The notes: a model not told the origin generated them from the sequence alone. A stretch of DNA of 7,654 nt from Coraliomargarita sp. CAG:312 (GCA_000438015.1 FR901555.1:1-7654), one strand, 5' to 3'; shown: positions 1 through 6,824, counted from the stretch's first letter. Numbers and translations: made by a program.

Positions 1-17
1 GGTTCGCATACCGAACC
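1..17. repeat. Short perfect hairpin at the window edge
   Basis: GGTTCG (1-6) and CGAACC (12-17) are perfect reverse complements around a 5-nt loop. A second small palindrome, GCGAA-A-TTCGC, follows at 21-31. They lie downstream of the minus-strand GH28-like gene and could be part of a transcription end region, but no U-tract follows on either strand and the hairpin may continue outside the window. The rest of 1-78 shows no gene I can support. One plus-strand frame is open from base 1 to a TAA at 70-72 and could be the tail of a gene entering from the left, but 23 codons are too few to judge. Confidence 0.3.
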
Positions 18-78
18 GCCGCGAAATTCGCAGCAAGCGCTCGCTAATAAAAGCGCCCTGCCAAACCCATAAAATCTG

Positions 79-1473
79 CTATTTAACCACTATATTAGAT
101 GTGTGCTCGCCAATGAATACCGAAGGGGAATCCTGTTTTATCTTTTCCCCAAAATAATTTATGTTTTCGAGAGTAATGTTCTTAACGTCGTGTTCGGCAT
201 CGCGGCCCTTTGCGTATATCATACCCTTAAAAGCGCCTTTTTTCCCGGTAACTTTTACATTTTTTATTGTGATGTCTGCAACCCTTCCGGCTGTTTTGCT
301 TCCTCTATAATTTGTTATGCGGGGATTGGCAATCATAAGCGGCATATCCTCTCCGTTGGAACGGATGTGGATTCCGTCAAAATGCATGTTCGTCATTGGC
401 ATTTCATTTGTGGCTTGCAGCCATATTATGGCATGCGACCAGTAAGCCTCCGGATCAACATACTCGGAATAAAAAGGCACATAAAGGTTGCGGCACTTAA
501 GATTGGTCATGGCAGGAGTATGGCATTCATACCCGATTCGGAAAGTATTGGCCGAGTCTGTCCAAAGAATCGAGTCCTCAACAACCATATTCTCGCACGG
601 CAAATCTCCATCCATTCCCTTTATCGCAATAATGTCGTCCTCTGCGCGCACGAAACAATTGCGGATAACAACATTGCTAGAGTTGCATATGTCTATGCCG
701 TCGTCGTTAATCATTCGCCCGGTGCAAATATTTAGCCCTTCAACAAGAACGCCGTTGCAGTCTCTGAACACCAGCGACCAGCTCATAGTGTCCTTTATTA
801 TTATATCCCTTATTTTGAGATTCTTGCACTTTATGAAATTTGTGACCCCGCTGTAAAACCGCTCACGGTTGTCTGTGCTTAAAATACCACGGCCGCAAAC
901 TGTTATATTGTCGCCATTGGCGTTTATAACGGATTTTACAACCGCTCCGCCGGCTATGTAAAGAGTCTGGTTGGATTTTAAGTCTATTTTATCCTGTATA
1001 TGCAGGCCGGGACCGAAATAAACGACATTGGGATCGTCCTTTGACGGAACATCCTTTTCAATTGCGTTGCCGAAAATAACCAAAGGCATTCTGCGCTCGT
1101 TTCTGATTACAACAACCTTAAACGGCTTGTCCGCCTTGAAAGAAACAACTCCGTCCTTCGTCTCGGCCTTGAATATCTCCGGGAAGAGTTCTGCCTTTTT
1201 CATGGACTTTCGCGAAACCACTTTAACATCTACAACCCCCTCAAAATCGAAATAGGTGAAATAATATTCCCCCCCTTCAAACTTTGGCGAAAGCGCCTTG
1301 TAGATATCAAGTGGCTTTCCGTTTACCGTGACCGTGTATGTAGATAAAACTTTCTCGGTAACGGGCGCTGGATATGTTATAACTTTTGTTTCTTTAGCCT
1401 CTTGAGCGCCGGCATAATTAGCAAGCACAAAAAAAAGCCAACCCACCATTAGTAAACTTAATTTTTTCGTCAT
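79..1473 (-). CDS. Secreted right-handed beta-helix glycoside hydrolase, GH28-like (clan GH-N)
   Basis: Predicted 464-residue exported protein. The chosen ATG (1473-1471) gives a clean Sec signal peptide: Lys3-Lys4, a hydrophobic stretch from about residue 5 to 18, then Ala-Gly-Ala before Gln24 as a likely signal peptidase I site. Residues about 24-160 form a beta-rich N-terminal region. From about 165 onward, repeated short N/V/I-rich strands are typical of a parallel beta-helix. The motifs NDDGID (256-261) and EDD (278-280), with 21 residues between Asp258 and Asp279, match the NTD and QDD catalytic motifs of GH28 polygalacturonases in order and spacing. The next GH28 motif, GHG, aligns with N309-T-F before RIGYE, and no RIK motif is visible, so the substrate may not be polygalacturonan. 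In-frame ATGs at 1605 and 1527 would bury the signal peptide and are less likely. No good Shine-Dalgarno precedes 1473. The stop is TAG. The gene diverges from pheS. GH49-like activity is an alternative. Confidence 0.88.
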   Translation of the reverse strand: MTKKLSLLMVGWLFFVLANYAGAQEAKETKVITYPAPVTEKVLSTYTVTVNGKPLDIYKALSPKFEGGEYYFTYFDFEGVVDVKVVSRKSMKKAELFPEIFKAETKDGVVSFKADKPFKVVVIRNERRMPLVIFGNAIEKDVPSKDDPNVVYFGPGLHIQDKIDLKSNQTLYIAGGAVVKSVINANGDNITVCGRGILSTDNRERFYSGVTNFIKCKNLKIRDIIIKDTMSWSLVFRDCNGVLVEGLNICTGRMINDDGIDICNSSNVVIRNCFVRAEDDIIAIKGMDGDLPCENMVVEDSILWTDSANTFRIGYECHTPAMTNLKCRNLYVPFYSEYVDPEAYWSHAIIWLQATNEMPMTNMHFDGIHIRSNGEDMPLMIANPRITNYRGSKTAGRVADITIKNVKVTGKKGAFKGMIYAKGRDAEHDVKNITLENINYFGEKIKQDSPSVFIGEHTSNIVVK

Positions 1474-1563
1474 AGCGGAAATAATTTTGCCGACTAAAAA
1501 AAATCTTTCAATAAAAAAACGCACCATCCCGGCATGCGGGCGCAACTGTTCACGCTCGGTTTT

Positions 1564-1594
1564 CCCCAATGCAGCAATACCCCCGCCCCGCCCC
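1564..1594 (-). other. Possible G-quadruplex-forming tract
   Basis: On the minus strand this reads G4-C-G4-C-G5, a 12-nt loop, then G4. Four runs of at least four G with loops of 1, 1 and 12 nt fit an intramolecular quadruplex, although the last loop is longer than the usual 7-nt search limit. It lies 91-121 nt upstream of the GH28-like start, probably in its promoter or leader, and on the non-transcribed side for pheS. The runs are visible in the sequence; folding is inferred. Confidence 0.4.
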
Positions 1595-1611
1595 AAAAAC
1601 GACAAAAAAAG

Positions 1612-1671
1612 CTTGCGTATTTGCGCCGATGAAATTTGCTTGATTCCTTTAAAACAGACGACTTACGCAAG
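1612..1671. repeat. 8-bp inverted repeat in the pheS leader region
   Basis: CTTGCGTA (1612-1619) and TACGCAAG (1664-1671) are perfect reverse complements separated by 44 nt. The right arm ends 39 bp before the pheS start. It could form the base of a leader RNA structure or a pair of operator half-sites, but an 8-bp match at this spacing has a fair chance of arising at random in a spacer this size. No Phe-rich leader peptide or T-box-like element was recognised between the arms. Confidence 0.25.
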
Positions 1672-1693
1672 ACAAATTTAAGCGGTCGCACTC

Positions 1694-1699
1694 AAGGGA
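1694..1699 (+). promoter_or_regulatory. Ribosome binding site that fixes the pheS start
   Basis: AAGGGA lies 11 nt before the ATG at 1711 and is the best Shine-Dalgarno-like sequence upstream of pheS. It supports starting at 1711 rather than at the in-frame ATG at 1636, which would add 25 residues unlike any PheS N-terminus. It overlaps a palindrome, GATAAA-T-TTTATC (1698-1710), that ends directly at the start codon and might partly mask it. Confidence 0.6.
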
Positions 1700-1710
1700 T
1701 AAATTTTATC

Positions 1711-2757
1711 ATGGAAACGAAAATCAACGAAATTTTAGCCAAAGCCGAAAATTCTCTGCCTCTGGCAAAAACAAAAAGCGACGTCGCAAGCATAGGCGCC
1801 GAAATAACCGGTCCCAACGGAACGCTTACCGCGCTGATGAAGATAATCCCGACCTTGGACAAGGCCCAGAGACCCATAGCCGGCAAGCTTATAAACCAGG
1901 CCAAGCAAAAGATTGAACCCATGATAGCCGCGGCCTACGCCAGAATAGAAAATGAAGAAATGGCGGCGGCTTTGGGACCTAAGCCCGATATAACCCTTCC
2001 AAATATAGACGCTCCCGCCGGGACCCTTCACCCGCTTACTCTCACAATCCGCCGGATATGCGATATTTTTAAGCGCGCGGGATTTACAGTAGCCGAAGCC
2101 ACCGACTTGGAAACCGAATGGTTCTGCTTCGACGCCCTAAATACCCCCGCCGACCACCCCGCGCGCGACGCGCAAGACACCCTGTTTATGCCGCGTGACG
2201 CAAAATCCGGAAACGTTGCCAAACACGCAGACGAACTTTATCTTTTGCGCAGCCATACGTCGTCCGTGCAAATACGCGCAATGCTTAAAGAGGGAGCTCC
2301 CATAAGGATTCTCGCTCCCGGCAGGGCGTTCCGACGCGACACGGTCGACGCGACCCACTCGGCAAACTTCCACCAGATAGAATGCCTTTACATAGACAAG
2401 AACGTCCGCCTGACTGATTTAAAGTCGGCCTTGGACTACCTATTTAAAAATCTATTTGGCAAATCCGCAAAAACGCGTTTGCGCCCAAGCTTTTTCCCAT
2501 TTACAGAACCAAGCTTTGAAGTCGACTTTATGAGTTCGGACCTCGGGAAGCTCAGCGACAGGTGGATTGAGATAATGGGATGCGGAATGGTGGATCCCAA
2601 CGTGCTTAAAAATGTTGGGCTAGACCCGGACGCATATAGCGGATACGCTTTTGGATTGGGCGTTGAACGCGTTGCAATGCTTATGCACTCGATAGACGAC
2701 ATCCGCCACTTTTATACAAACGACGTGCGTTTTCTGCGCCAATTCGGCAACAGATAA
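1711..2757 (+). CDS. pheS: Phenylalanine--tRNA ligase alpha subunit
   Basis: Catalytic alpha subunit of cytoplasmic class II phenylalanyl-tRNA synthetase, which with PheT forms an (alpha-beta)2 enzyme that charges tRNA-Phe using ATP. The 348-residue product is close to the usual bacterial length of about 330-345. Residues about 1-85 are the Lys/Ala/Glu-rich helical N-terminal arm, which binds tRNA in this family. The class II core follows: motif 1 near 118-160, motif 2 around 178-228 with RSHTSSVQIR and FRRDTVDATHS, and motif 3 at 311-328 with GYAFGLGVER. FFPFTEPSFEVDF (261-273) contributes the phenylalanine pocket, and Ala313 in the YAFG segment occupies the position known in E. coli to limit amino-acid size. 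The start at 1711 is supported by AAGGGA 11 nt upstream. TAA ends the gene 27 bp before pheT, consistent with the common pheST operon. No broken frame or missing motif. Confidence 0.97.
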   Translation: METKINEILAKAENSLPLAKTKSDVASIGAEITGPNGTLTALMKIIPTLDKAQRPIAGKLINQAKQKIEPMIAAAYARIENEEMAAALGPKPDITLPNIDAPAGTLHPLTLTIRRICDIFKRAGFTVAEATDLETEWFCFDALNTPADHPARDAQDTLFMPRDAKSGNVAKHADELYLLRSHTSSVQIRAMLKEGAPIRILAPGRAFRRDTVDATHSANFHQIECLYIDKNVRLTDLKSALDYLFKNLFGKSAKTRLRPSFFPFTEPSFEVDFMSSDLGKLSDRWIEIMGCGMVDPNVLKNVGLDPDAYSGYAFGLGVERVAMLMHSIDDIRHFYTNDVRFLRQFGNR

Positions 2758-2784
2758 GAATCCCCCAAAGGAAAGATTTTTAAA

Positions 2785-5232
2785 ATGAAAGTAAGTTTAA
2801 ATTGGCTGAATAAATATGTAGACTTGTCGGGCATAGACCCCCAAAGCATCGCCGACGCCCTCACAATGCTTGGAATAGAAGTCGAAAACATTGAGACATA
2901 CGGGCTAAAAAAGCTCGACAACGTAGTGGTCGGCGAGATTCTAAGCCGCCAAGACCATCCAGATTCCGACCATCTTGGAGTTTGCAGCGTAAAAGTAAGC
3001 CAGGCTGAACCGCCCCTTCAGATAGTCTGCGGGGCGTCAAACTACAAAGTTGGCGACAGAGTTCCAGTGGCGCTTGTCGGAGCAAAGCTTCCCTCGCCCG
3101 ACGGCAAAGTCTTTGAAATAAAAAAATCCAAACTTCGGGGAGTCGAGAGCTGCGGAATGATGTGCTCCGGCAGGGAAATCGGGCTGGACAACGACCACAG
3201 CGGATTGTTGATTCTTAAAGACCGCCCCGAAATAGGAACGCCGATTAACGATGTATTTACAGATTCCGACACTGTCTTTGAAATAGAGCTTACCGCAAAC
3301 CGCGGAGACTGCCTCAGCCATATCGGAATAGCAAGAGAACTCGCCGCGCGCTTCGGCAAAGAACTTAAATATCCAGAGCTGAAATACTCCCCTAAATATG
3401 TCGAGATTCCCGACGGAGGATTTCTAAATGAAGTAAAATTGGAAACTCCCAACTGCCCGCTCTACACGGCGGTTTCAATAAAGGGCGTAAAAATCGGCAA
3501 AAGCCCCGATTGGATGCGCAGGGAATTGGAAGCTGTTGGACTGCGATCAATCAATAATGTCGTAGACGTCACAAACTACGTCATGATGGAATATGGACAG
3601 CCCCTGCACTCTTTCGACGCCAGGCTCTTAAAAGGCGGCAAGATAATTGTCCGCCAAGCGCGCGAAGGAGAAGGAATACAGACTCTAGACGAAAAAATAT
3701 ACAAGCTTACCGGCGAGGCCATGCTAATTTGCAACGCAGACTCCGCCATAGGCATTGCGGGAGTGATGGGAGGCCTAAATTCCGAAGTCAAAGACGATAC
3801 CCAAGATGTCGTTATAGAATCGGCCTACTTCAACCCCGGCAACGTACGCGCCACAAGCCGCAAATACGGAATTTCAACCGATGCCGCATACCGCTTTGCG
3901 CGCGACGTTGACCCAAAGGCGCTGCTGGACGCGTCCCGTCGCGCAGTCGACCTGATCCTCGAAACTGCCGGCGGAGAGGTTGTGGGCTCCACTTGCAAGG
4001 TTGGCGCCGCTCCCCGCGGAGACAGGGATATTGAAATATCGCGCGCGTATATAATCGACAGGCTTGGATTTGAGGTCGGTAAAGACGATATTTCAAAGGC
4101 GTTTTCGTCGCTCGGTTTTATAGTCAAGGACCTGGGCGAAGAAAAATGGAGCATAACCGTGCCTTCATTTAGAAGCGAAGTTGACAGGCCGATAGACTTG
4201 GTGGAGGAATTCGTACGCATATGGGGCTCAGACAAAATCCCGGAAACCGACTTGAATTGCGCCGCGCTGCTGCGCGATGACGATCCGCTGTTCAAATACA
4301 ACCGCAACGCAGCCAACTATCTGTCTTCAATAGGGCTAAACGAGTGCCAAAACTACACTCTAAGAGACAGCCAAAAACAGGCAAAAATCCATTCCAACTC
4401 GGATTTTCTGAAACTGGCAAACCCGCTTACTAGCGACCAAGACAGCTTGCGGGCGTCGCTGTTGGACGGAATACTGGACGTTGTAAAATACAACTTGTCC
4501 AACGGAAACGATTTTTATGGCTTCTTTGAAAACGGAAAGATTTTCAAGGCCGACAAAAACGGGGAAATAAACGAATACTCGTCAACCGCCTTTGCAATCG
4601 CAGCCGACTGCGGCGGGCGCAACTGGAAATCCCGCCAGGCGCCTGACTTTTTCACGGCTAAGAAAATTGCTTTCGACTTGCTGTCGGTCTTGGGAGTGGA
4701 CGCTTCCCGCCTAAACTTGTCCGAGCTTGAATCTCCTCTATGGCAGAGCGGATTTGCTGCCGCATGCGGTTCCGAAAAGCGCGAAGGTTTTTGCGTCAAT
4801 TTCGGCGCGGTAAGCGTGGCGCACTTGCGCGAATTGGGAATAGACAAAATCGTACTGGCCGGAGAAATATCCTTTAGGCCTGAAGTCGCCGGGCGCAAAA
4901 AAGGAGCCGAAAAATTCAAAGCATTCAGCGCGTTTCCTCCCGCCGTACGCGACATAGCAATAATAGCCGACAAAAACGAGAAGGCATCGGAAATTGCGAA
5001 CGAGATAACCAGAATCGCAAAACAAAAGCTTAAGGGGGCATCGTTTGAGCTGGAAAACCTTTCCATTTTCGATTCGTACGAAGGCAAGGGCGTGGCCGAA
5101 GGCTCTAAAAGCCTAGGGTTTGCGCTGTCTTTCCGGTCGAGCGAAAAAACCCTGCAGACAGAAGAAGTTAACAAGGTTTTTGACGCAATCTGCCAAGAAC
5201 TCTCTAAAAAGCGCAAATTGCGCATCGCTTAA
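2785..5232 (+). CDS. pheT: Phenylalanine--tRNA ligase beta subunit
   Basis: Beta subunit of phenylalanyl-tRNA synthetase, carrying tRNA recognition and removal of mischarged tyrosine. At 815 residues it is a full-length bacterial PheT (about 790-820). Domain order is complete: an N-terminal segment and EMAP-type tRNA-binding domain at about 40-150, with KLRGVESCGMMCS at 116-128; B3/4 editing domain at about 212-385, including SINNVVDVTNYVMMEYGQPLHSFDA near 255-279; B5 domain at about 410-480; a catalytically inactive synthetase-like core at about 500-700; and a C-terminal FDX-ACB anticodon-binding domain at about 714-812, starting with FSAFPPAVRDIAIIAD and ending near the KKRKLRIA terminus. 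AAGGA lies 12 nt before the ATG. The gene sits 27 bp after pheS and 29 bp before tatC with no terminator seen between them, so co-transcription is likely. Confidence 0.98.
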   Translation: MKVSLNWLNKYVDLSGIDPQSIADALTMLGIEVENIETYGLKKLDNVVVGEILSRQDHPDSDHLGVCSVKVSQAEPPLQIVCGASNYKVGDRVPVALVGAKLPSPDGKVFEIKKSKLRGVESCGMMCSGREIGLDNDHSGLLILKDRPEIGTPINDVFTDSDTVFEIELTANRGDCLSHIGIARELAARFGKELKYPELKYSPKYVEIPDGGFLNEVKLETPNCPLYTAVSIKGVKIGKSPDWMRRELEAVGLRSINNVVDVTNYVMMEYGQPLHSFDARLLKGGKIIVRQAREGEGIQTLDEKIYKLTGEAMLICNADSAIGIAGVMGGLNSEVKDDTQDVVIESAYFNPGNVRATSRKYGISTDAAYRFARDVDPKALLDASRRAVDLILETAGGEVVGSTCKVGAAPRGDRDIEISRAYIIDRLGFEVGKDDISKAFSSLGFIVKDLGEEKWSITVPSFRSEVDRPIDLVEEFVRIWGSDKIPETDLNCAALLRDDDPLFKYNRNAANYLSSIGLNECQNYTLRDSQKQAKIHSNSDFLKLANPLTSDQDSLRASLLDGILDVVKYNLSNGNDFYGFFENGKIFKADKNGEINEYSSTAFAIAADCGGRNWKSRQAPDFFTAKKIAFDLLSVLGVDASRLNLSELESPLWQSGFAAACGSEKREGFCVNFGAVSVAHLRELGIDKIVLAGEISFRPEVAGRKKGAEKFKAFSAFPPAVRDIAIIADKNEKASEIANEITRIAKQKLKGASFELENLSIFDSYEGKGVAEGSKSLGFALSFRSSEKTLQTEEVNKVFDAICQELSKKRKLRIA

Positions 5233-5261
5233 TTTCGGGAAATAAAGGTCGAAAAACCACT

Positions 5262-6824
5262 ATGCCAAAAAGAGACGAAGCGGAAATGACGTTCCTCGAA
5301 CATCTCGAGGAAATGCGCTTTGTCATACTCAAAGCAATCGGCGTATTCGTCATAGCTTTCTGCGGAGTTTTGATTGGGTTCGGCTACTTCAACTCATTGA
5401 TGCTGTATCCGCTAAACAGCGCAAAAGCAAAATTGGCCGCATGGGAGTCATTCTCAGAGGAAAAGACCCCTATTTCTGAGCAAAAAATGGGGCCCGTATA
5501 TTTGGAGATGAAGTCCGAAGACGGTAAAACTACAAAAAAAGACGGACCTTATTACATCGTCCCCAAAGACGACTCTTTTGAAATTTTTAAAGATTTTAAA
5601 AGCGCCCCAAAAGACGGCTGGTATTCCGACATTAAACTGCGCTCAATGTCGTTTGCTACGCCTATTGTGGTCTATTTTTACGTCGGATTCCTAGGCGCCT
5701 TGGGTTTGTCGCTGCCAGTGGTATTCTATCTTGCCGCGAAGTTTATAGCGCCGGGGCTGACAAACCAAGAGCTTAAAATGTTGCGACCCGGCGTAATAGC
5801 GGCTATCATACTATTTTGCGTAGGCGCATGCTTTGCGTTCTTTTTTATACTGCCGATGGGAATCGCATTTATGTCGTGGCTTTCGCAGGGAATGCAGCTG
5901 GAAATGTTCCCAGACGCGCAATCGTATTACAGCATGGTGATTTTTGTCACAATCGCAATCGGAGTGACCTTTCAGCTGCCGCTTCTCGAATTTATCTTGA
6001 TTTATTTGGGAGTCTTAAATGTACAATGGCTGAAAAAGAACCGGCGTATAGTATTTCTGCTAATCCTGATTTTTGCGACAGTGGTGACACCTCCCGACGC
6101 GCTTACTCAGATATCGCTTACAATTCCGCTATATCTAATGTATGAAATAACGCTTTTCTTGGGCCAAAGAGCCCGCAGCAAAAAGCTAGCAAGAGAAGCA
6201 AGAGCCGAAAGGCTAGCTGAACTCCGCGACGAGCGCGAGCGCAAGGAATATGTCGAAATGATGGCGAAGGAGCGGCTCGCCGAAGAAAAAGCTGAAGCAG
6301 AGGAATCCGAAATAGATCCTTCCATAGACACGTCCCACTATTCCCTGCCCGACGACTATGACCCCAACGAAATACATCCGACCCCCGAAGAGTACGGATA
6401 CGCCTCCTACGACGAAATGCCCGACGGGGAAGAAAGCGCTTACGCATTGGATTCCTACATTAATTACGGCAATTTAGCCAAACCCGTCCCAAATTTCTCG
6501 CCAAACTGGGAACTTAACAAACCCGACCTCAGTTTCATGGCTCCGGACTGGAGCCTGAACGAAGCGCAACCTGCTCCGCAAGAACAATCCGATCCGCAAG
6601 AATCTTCCAATGCGCCGGCTTTGCCGTCCGACGGCAATGACTCAACTCCTTTAGAGCAGGCATCCTCCGAAAAAACAAAAGGCGAACCCTCGGCGGAAGA
6701 AAATCTTTCAGGAACAACAGGGGCAAAAGAGCTGTCTGAATCCAAGGGCGAAGGCATGGACGAAAACAAGCCGGAACAACAAAAAGATAGCCCGCAAATA
6801 AAAGATGAAAACACCCAGCCTTGA
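5262..6824 (+). CDS. tatC: Twin-arginine translocase subunit TatC with long C-terminal tail
   Basis: Inner-membrane receptor of the Tat pathway, which recognises twin-arginine signal peptides of folded proteins and works with TatA/TatB. Family marks are FLEHLEEMR (11-19), FIAPGLTNQE (161-170) with the conserved Glu170, VTFQLP (235-240) where E. coli has Glu170 and this protein has Gln238, and TPPD (276-279). Six membrane segments fit about 22-45, 132-160, 177-203, 222-247, 262-275 and 281-300. Two parts are unusual. The first periplasmic loop spans about 46-130, roughly 50 residues longer than in E. coli. After residue 300 there is a tail of about 220 residues: a charged Glu/Arg/Ala helix-like stretch (302-350), an acidic Tyr/Pro-rich stretch (350-405), two copies of P-[ND]-W-x-L-N (414-419 and 428-433), then low-complexity Pro/Ser/Glu/Gln sequence. 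Total length is 520 against about 250 in typical TatC. AAAGGT lies 12 nt before the ATG. No tatA or tatB is in the window. Confidence 0.95.
   Translation: MPKRDEAEMTFLEHLEEMRFVILKAIGVFVIAFCGVLIGFGYFNSLMLYPLNSAKAKLAAWESFSEEKTPISEQKMGPVYLEMKSEDGKTTKKDGPYYIVPKDDSFEIFKDFKSAPKDGWYSDIKLRSMSFATPIVVYFYVGFLGALGLSLPVVFYLAAKFIAPGLTNQELKMLRPGVIAAIILFCVGACFAFFFILPMGIAFMSWLSQGMQLEMFPDAQSYYSMVIFVTIAIGVTFQLPLLEFILIYLGVLNVQWLKKNRRIVFLLILIFATVVTPPDALTQISLTIPLYLMYEITLFLGQRARSKKLAREARAERLAELRDERERKEYVEMMAKERLAEEKAEAEESEIDPSIDTSHYSLPDDYDPNEIHPTPEEYGYASYDEMPDGEESAYALDSYINYGNLAKPVPNFSPNWELNKPDLSFMAPDWSLNEAQPAPQEQSDPQESSNAPALPSDGNDSTPLEQASSEKTKGEPSAEENLSGTTGAKELSESKGEGMDENKPEQQKDSPQIKDENTQP
5292..5312 (+). repeat. 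Perfect 8-bp hairpin within tatC codons 11-17
   Basis: TTCCTCGA (5292-5299) and TCGAGGAA (5305-5312) pair perfectly around a 5-nt loop, 30 nt after the tatC start codon. The hairpin encodes FLEHLEE, the conserved N-terminal TatC motif, so part of the symmetry comes from the protein sequence itself (Phe-Leu-Glu and Leu-Glu-Glu). An mRNA hairpin here could slow early elongation; that effect is inferred. Confidence 0.5.
6501..6563 (+). repeat. Duplicated tryptophan motif in the TatC tail
   Basis: Residues 414-420 (PNWELNK) and 428-434 (PDWSLNE) are two copies of P-[ND]-W-x-L-N-[KE] whose tryptophans are 14 residues apart. Each copy is preceded by a phenylalanine (412, 425). They are the only tryptophans in an otherwise low-complexity cytoplasmic tail. 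The DNA copies differ at 7 of 21 positions, including silent changes in the Pro and Leu codons, so they are not a fresh duplication. Confidence 0.7.

Larger units (their letters stand above)
1474..1710. promoter_or_regulatory. Divergent intergenic region between the GH28-like gene and pheS
   Basis: This 237-bp spacer separates two divergently transcribed genes, so it must carry the start signals for both. No strong sigma-70 promoter is visible toward pheS. Toward the GH28-like gene the best candidate is TTGTCT (1675-1670), a 16-bp spacer and TTTAAA (1653-1648), four of six matches in each box, which is weak. If used, it would give a leader of about 165 nt containing a G-run cluster (1594-1564), a hairpin followed by T7 (about 1542-1513) and a T8 tract (1503-1496). 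The spacer also holds an 8-bp inverted repeat at 1612-1619/1664-1671. The divergent layout is seen directly; the promoter assignment is inference. Confidence 0.45.

Noticed and set aside
1..17. Five-bp stem with a 7-nt loop resembling the T-arm of a tRNA.
   Set aside because: The loop GCATACC lacks the TTCRA consensus, and no acceptor stem or CCA follows.
103..735. Open frame of 210 codons on the plus strand.
   Set aside because: It is antisense to the GH28-like gene and shows no domain or ribosome binding site; the minus-strand frame has a signal peptide and catalytic motifs.
1474..1605. Longer form of the GH28-like protein starting at 1605 or 1527.
   Set aside because: It would place up to 44 extra residues before a canonical signal peptide; the stretch is low-quality coding made from the G-run and T-tracts.
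1629..1643. Tiny frame ATG-AAA-TTT-GCT-TGA upstream of pheS, considered as a pheM-like leader peptide.
   Set aside because: It has only one Phe codon, four residues, no clear Shine-Dalgarno and no terminator stem after it, unlike the Phe-rich E. coli leader.
1636..1710. Upstream in-frame ATG that would extend PheS by 25 residues.
   Set aside because: The extension does not resemble a PheS N-terminus, and AAGGGA is well placed for the ATG at 1711.
4515..5225. Long open frame of 236 codons on the minus strand.
   Set aside because: It lies fully antisense to the C-terminal part of pheT, which has complete family domains; the antisense product is Ser-rich with no recognisable motif.
5233..5261. 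Possible terminator between pheT and tatC.
   Set aside because: The 29-bp gap has no stable stem with a following T-tract, only AAAGGT serving tatC.
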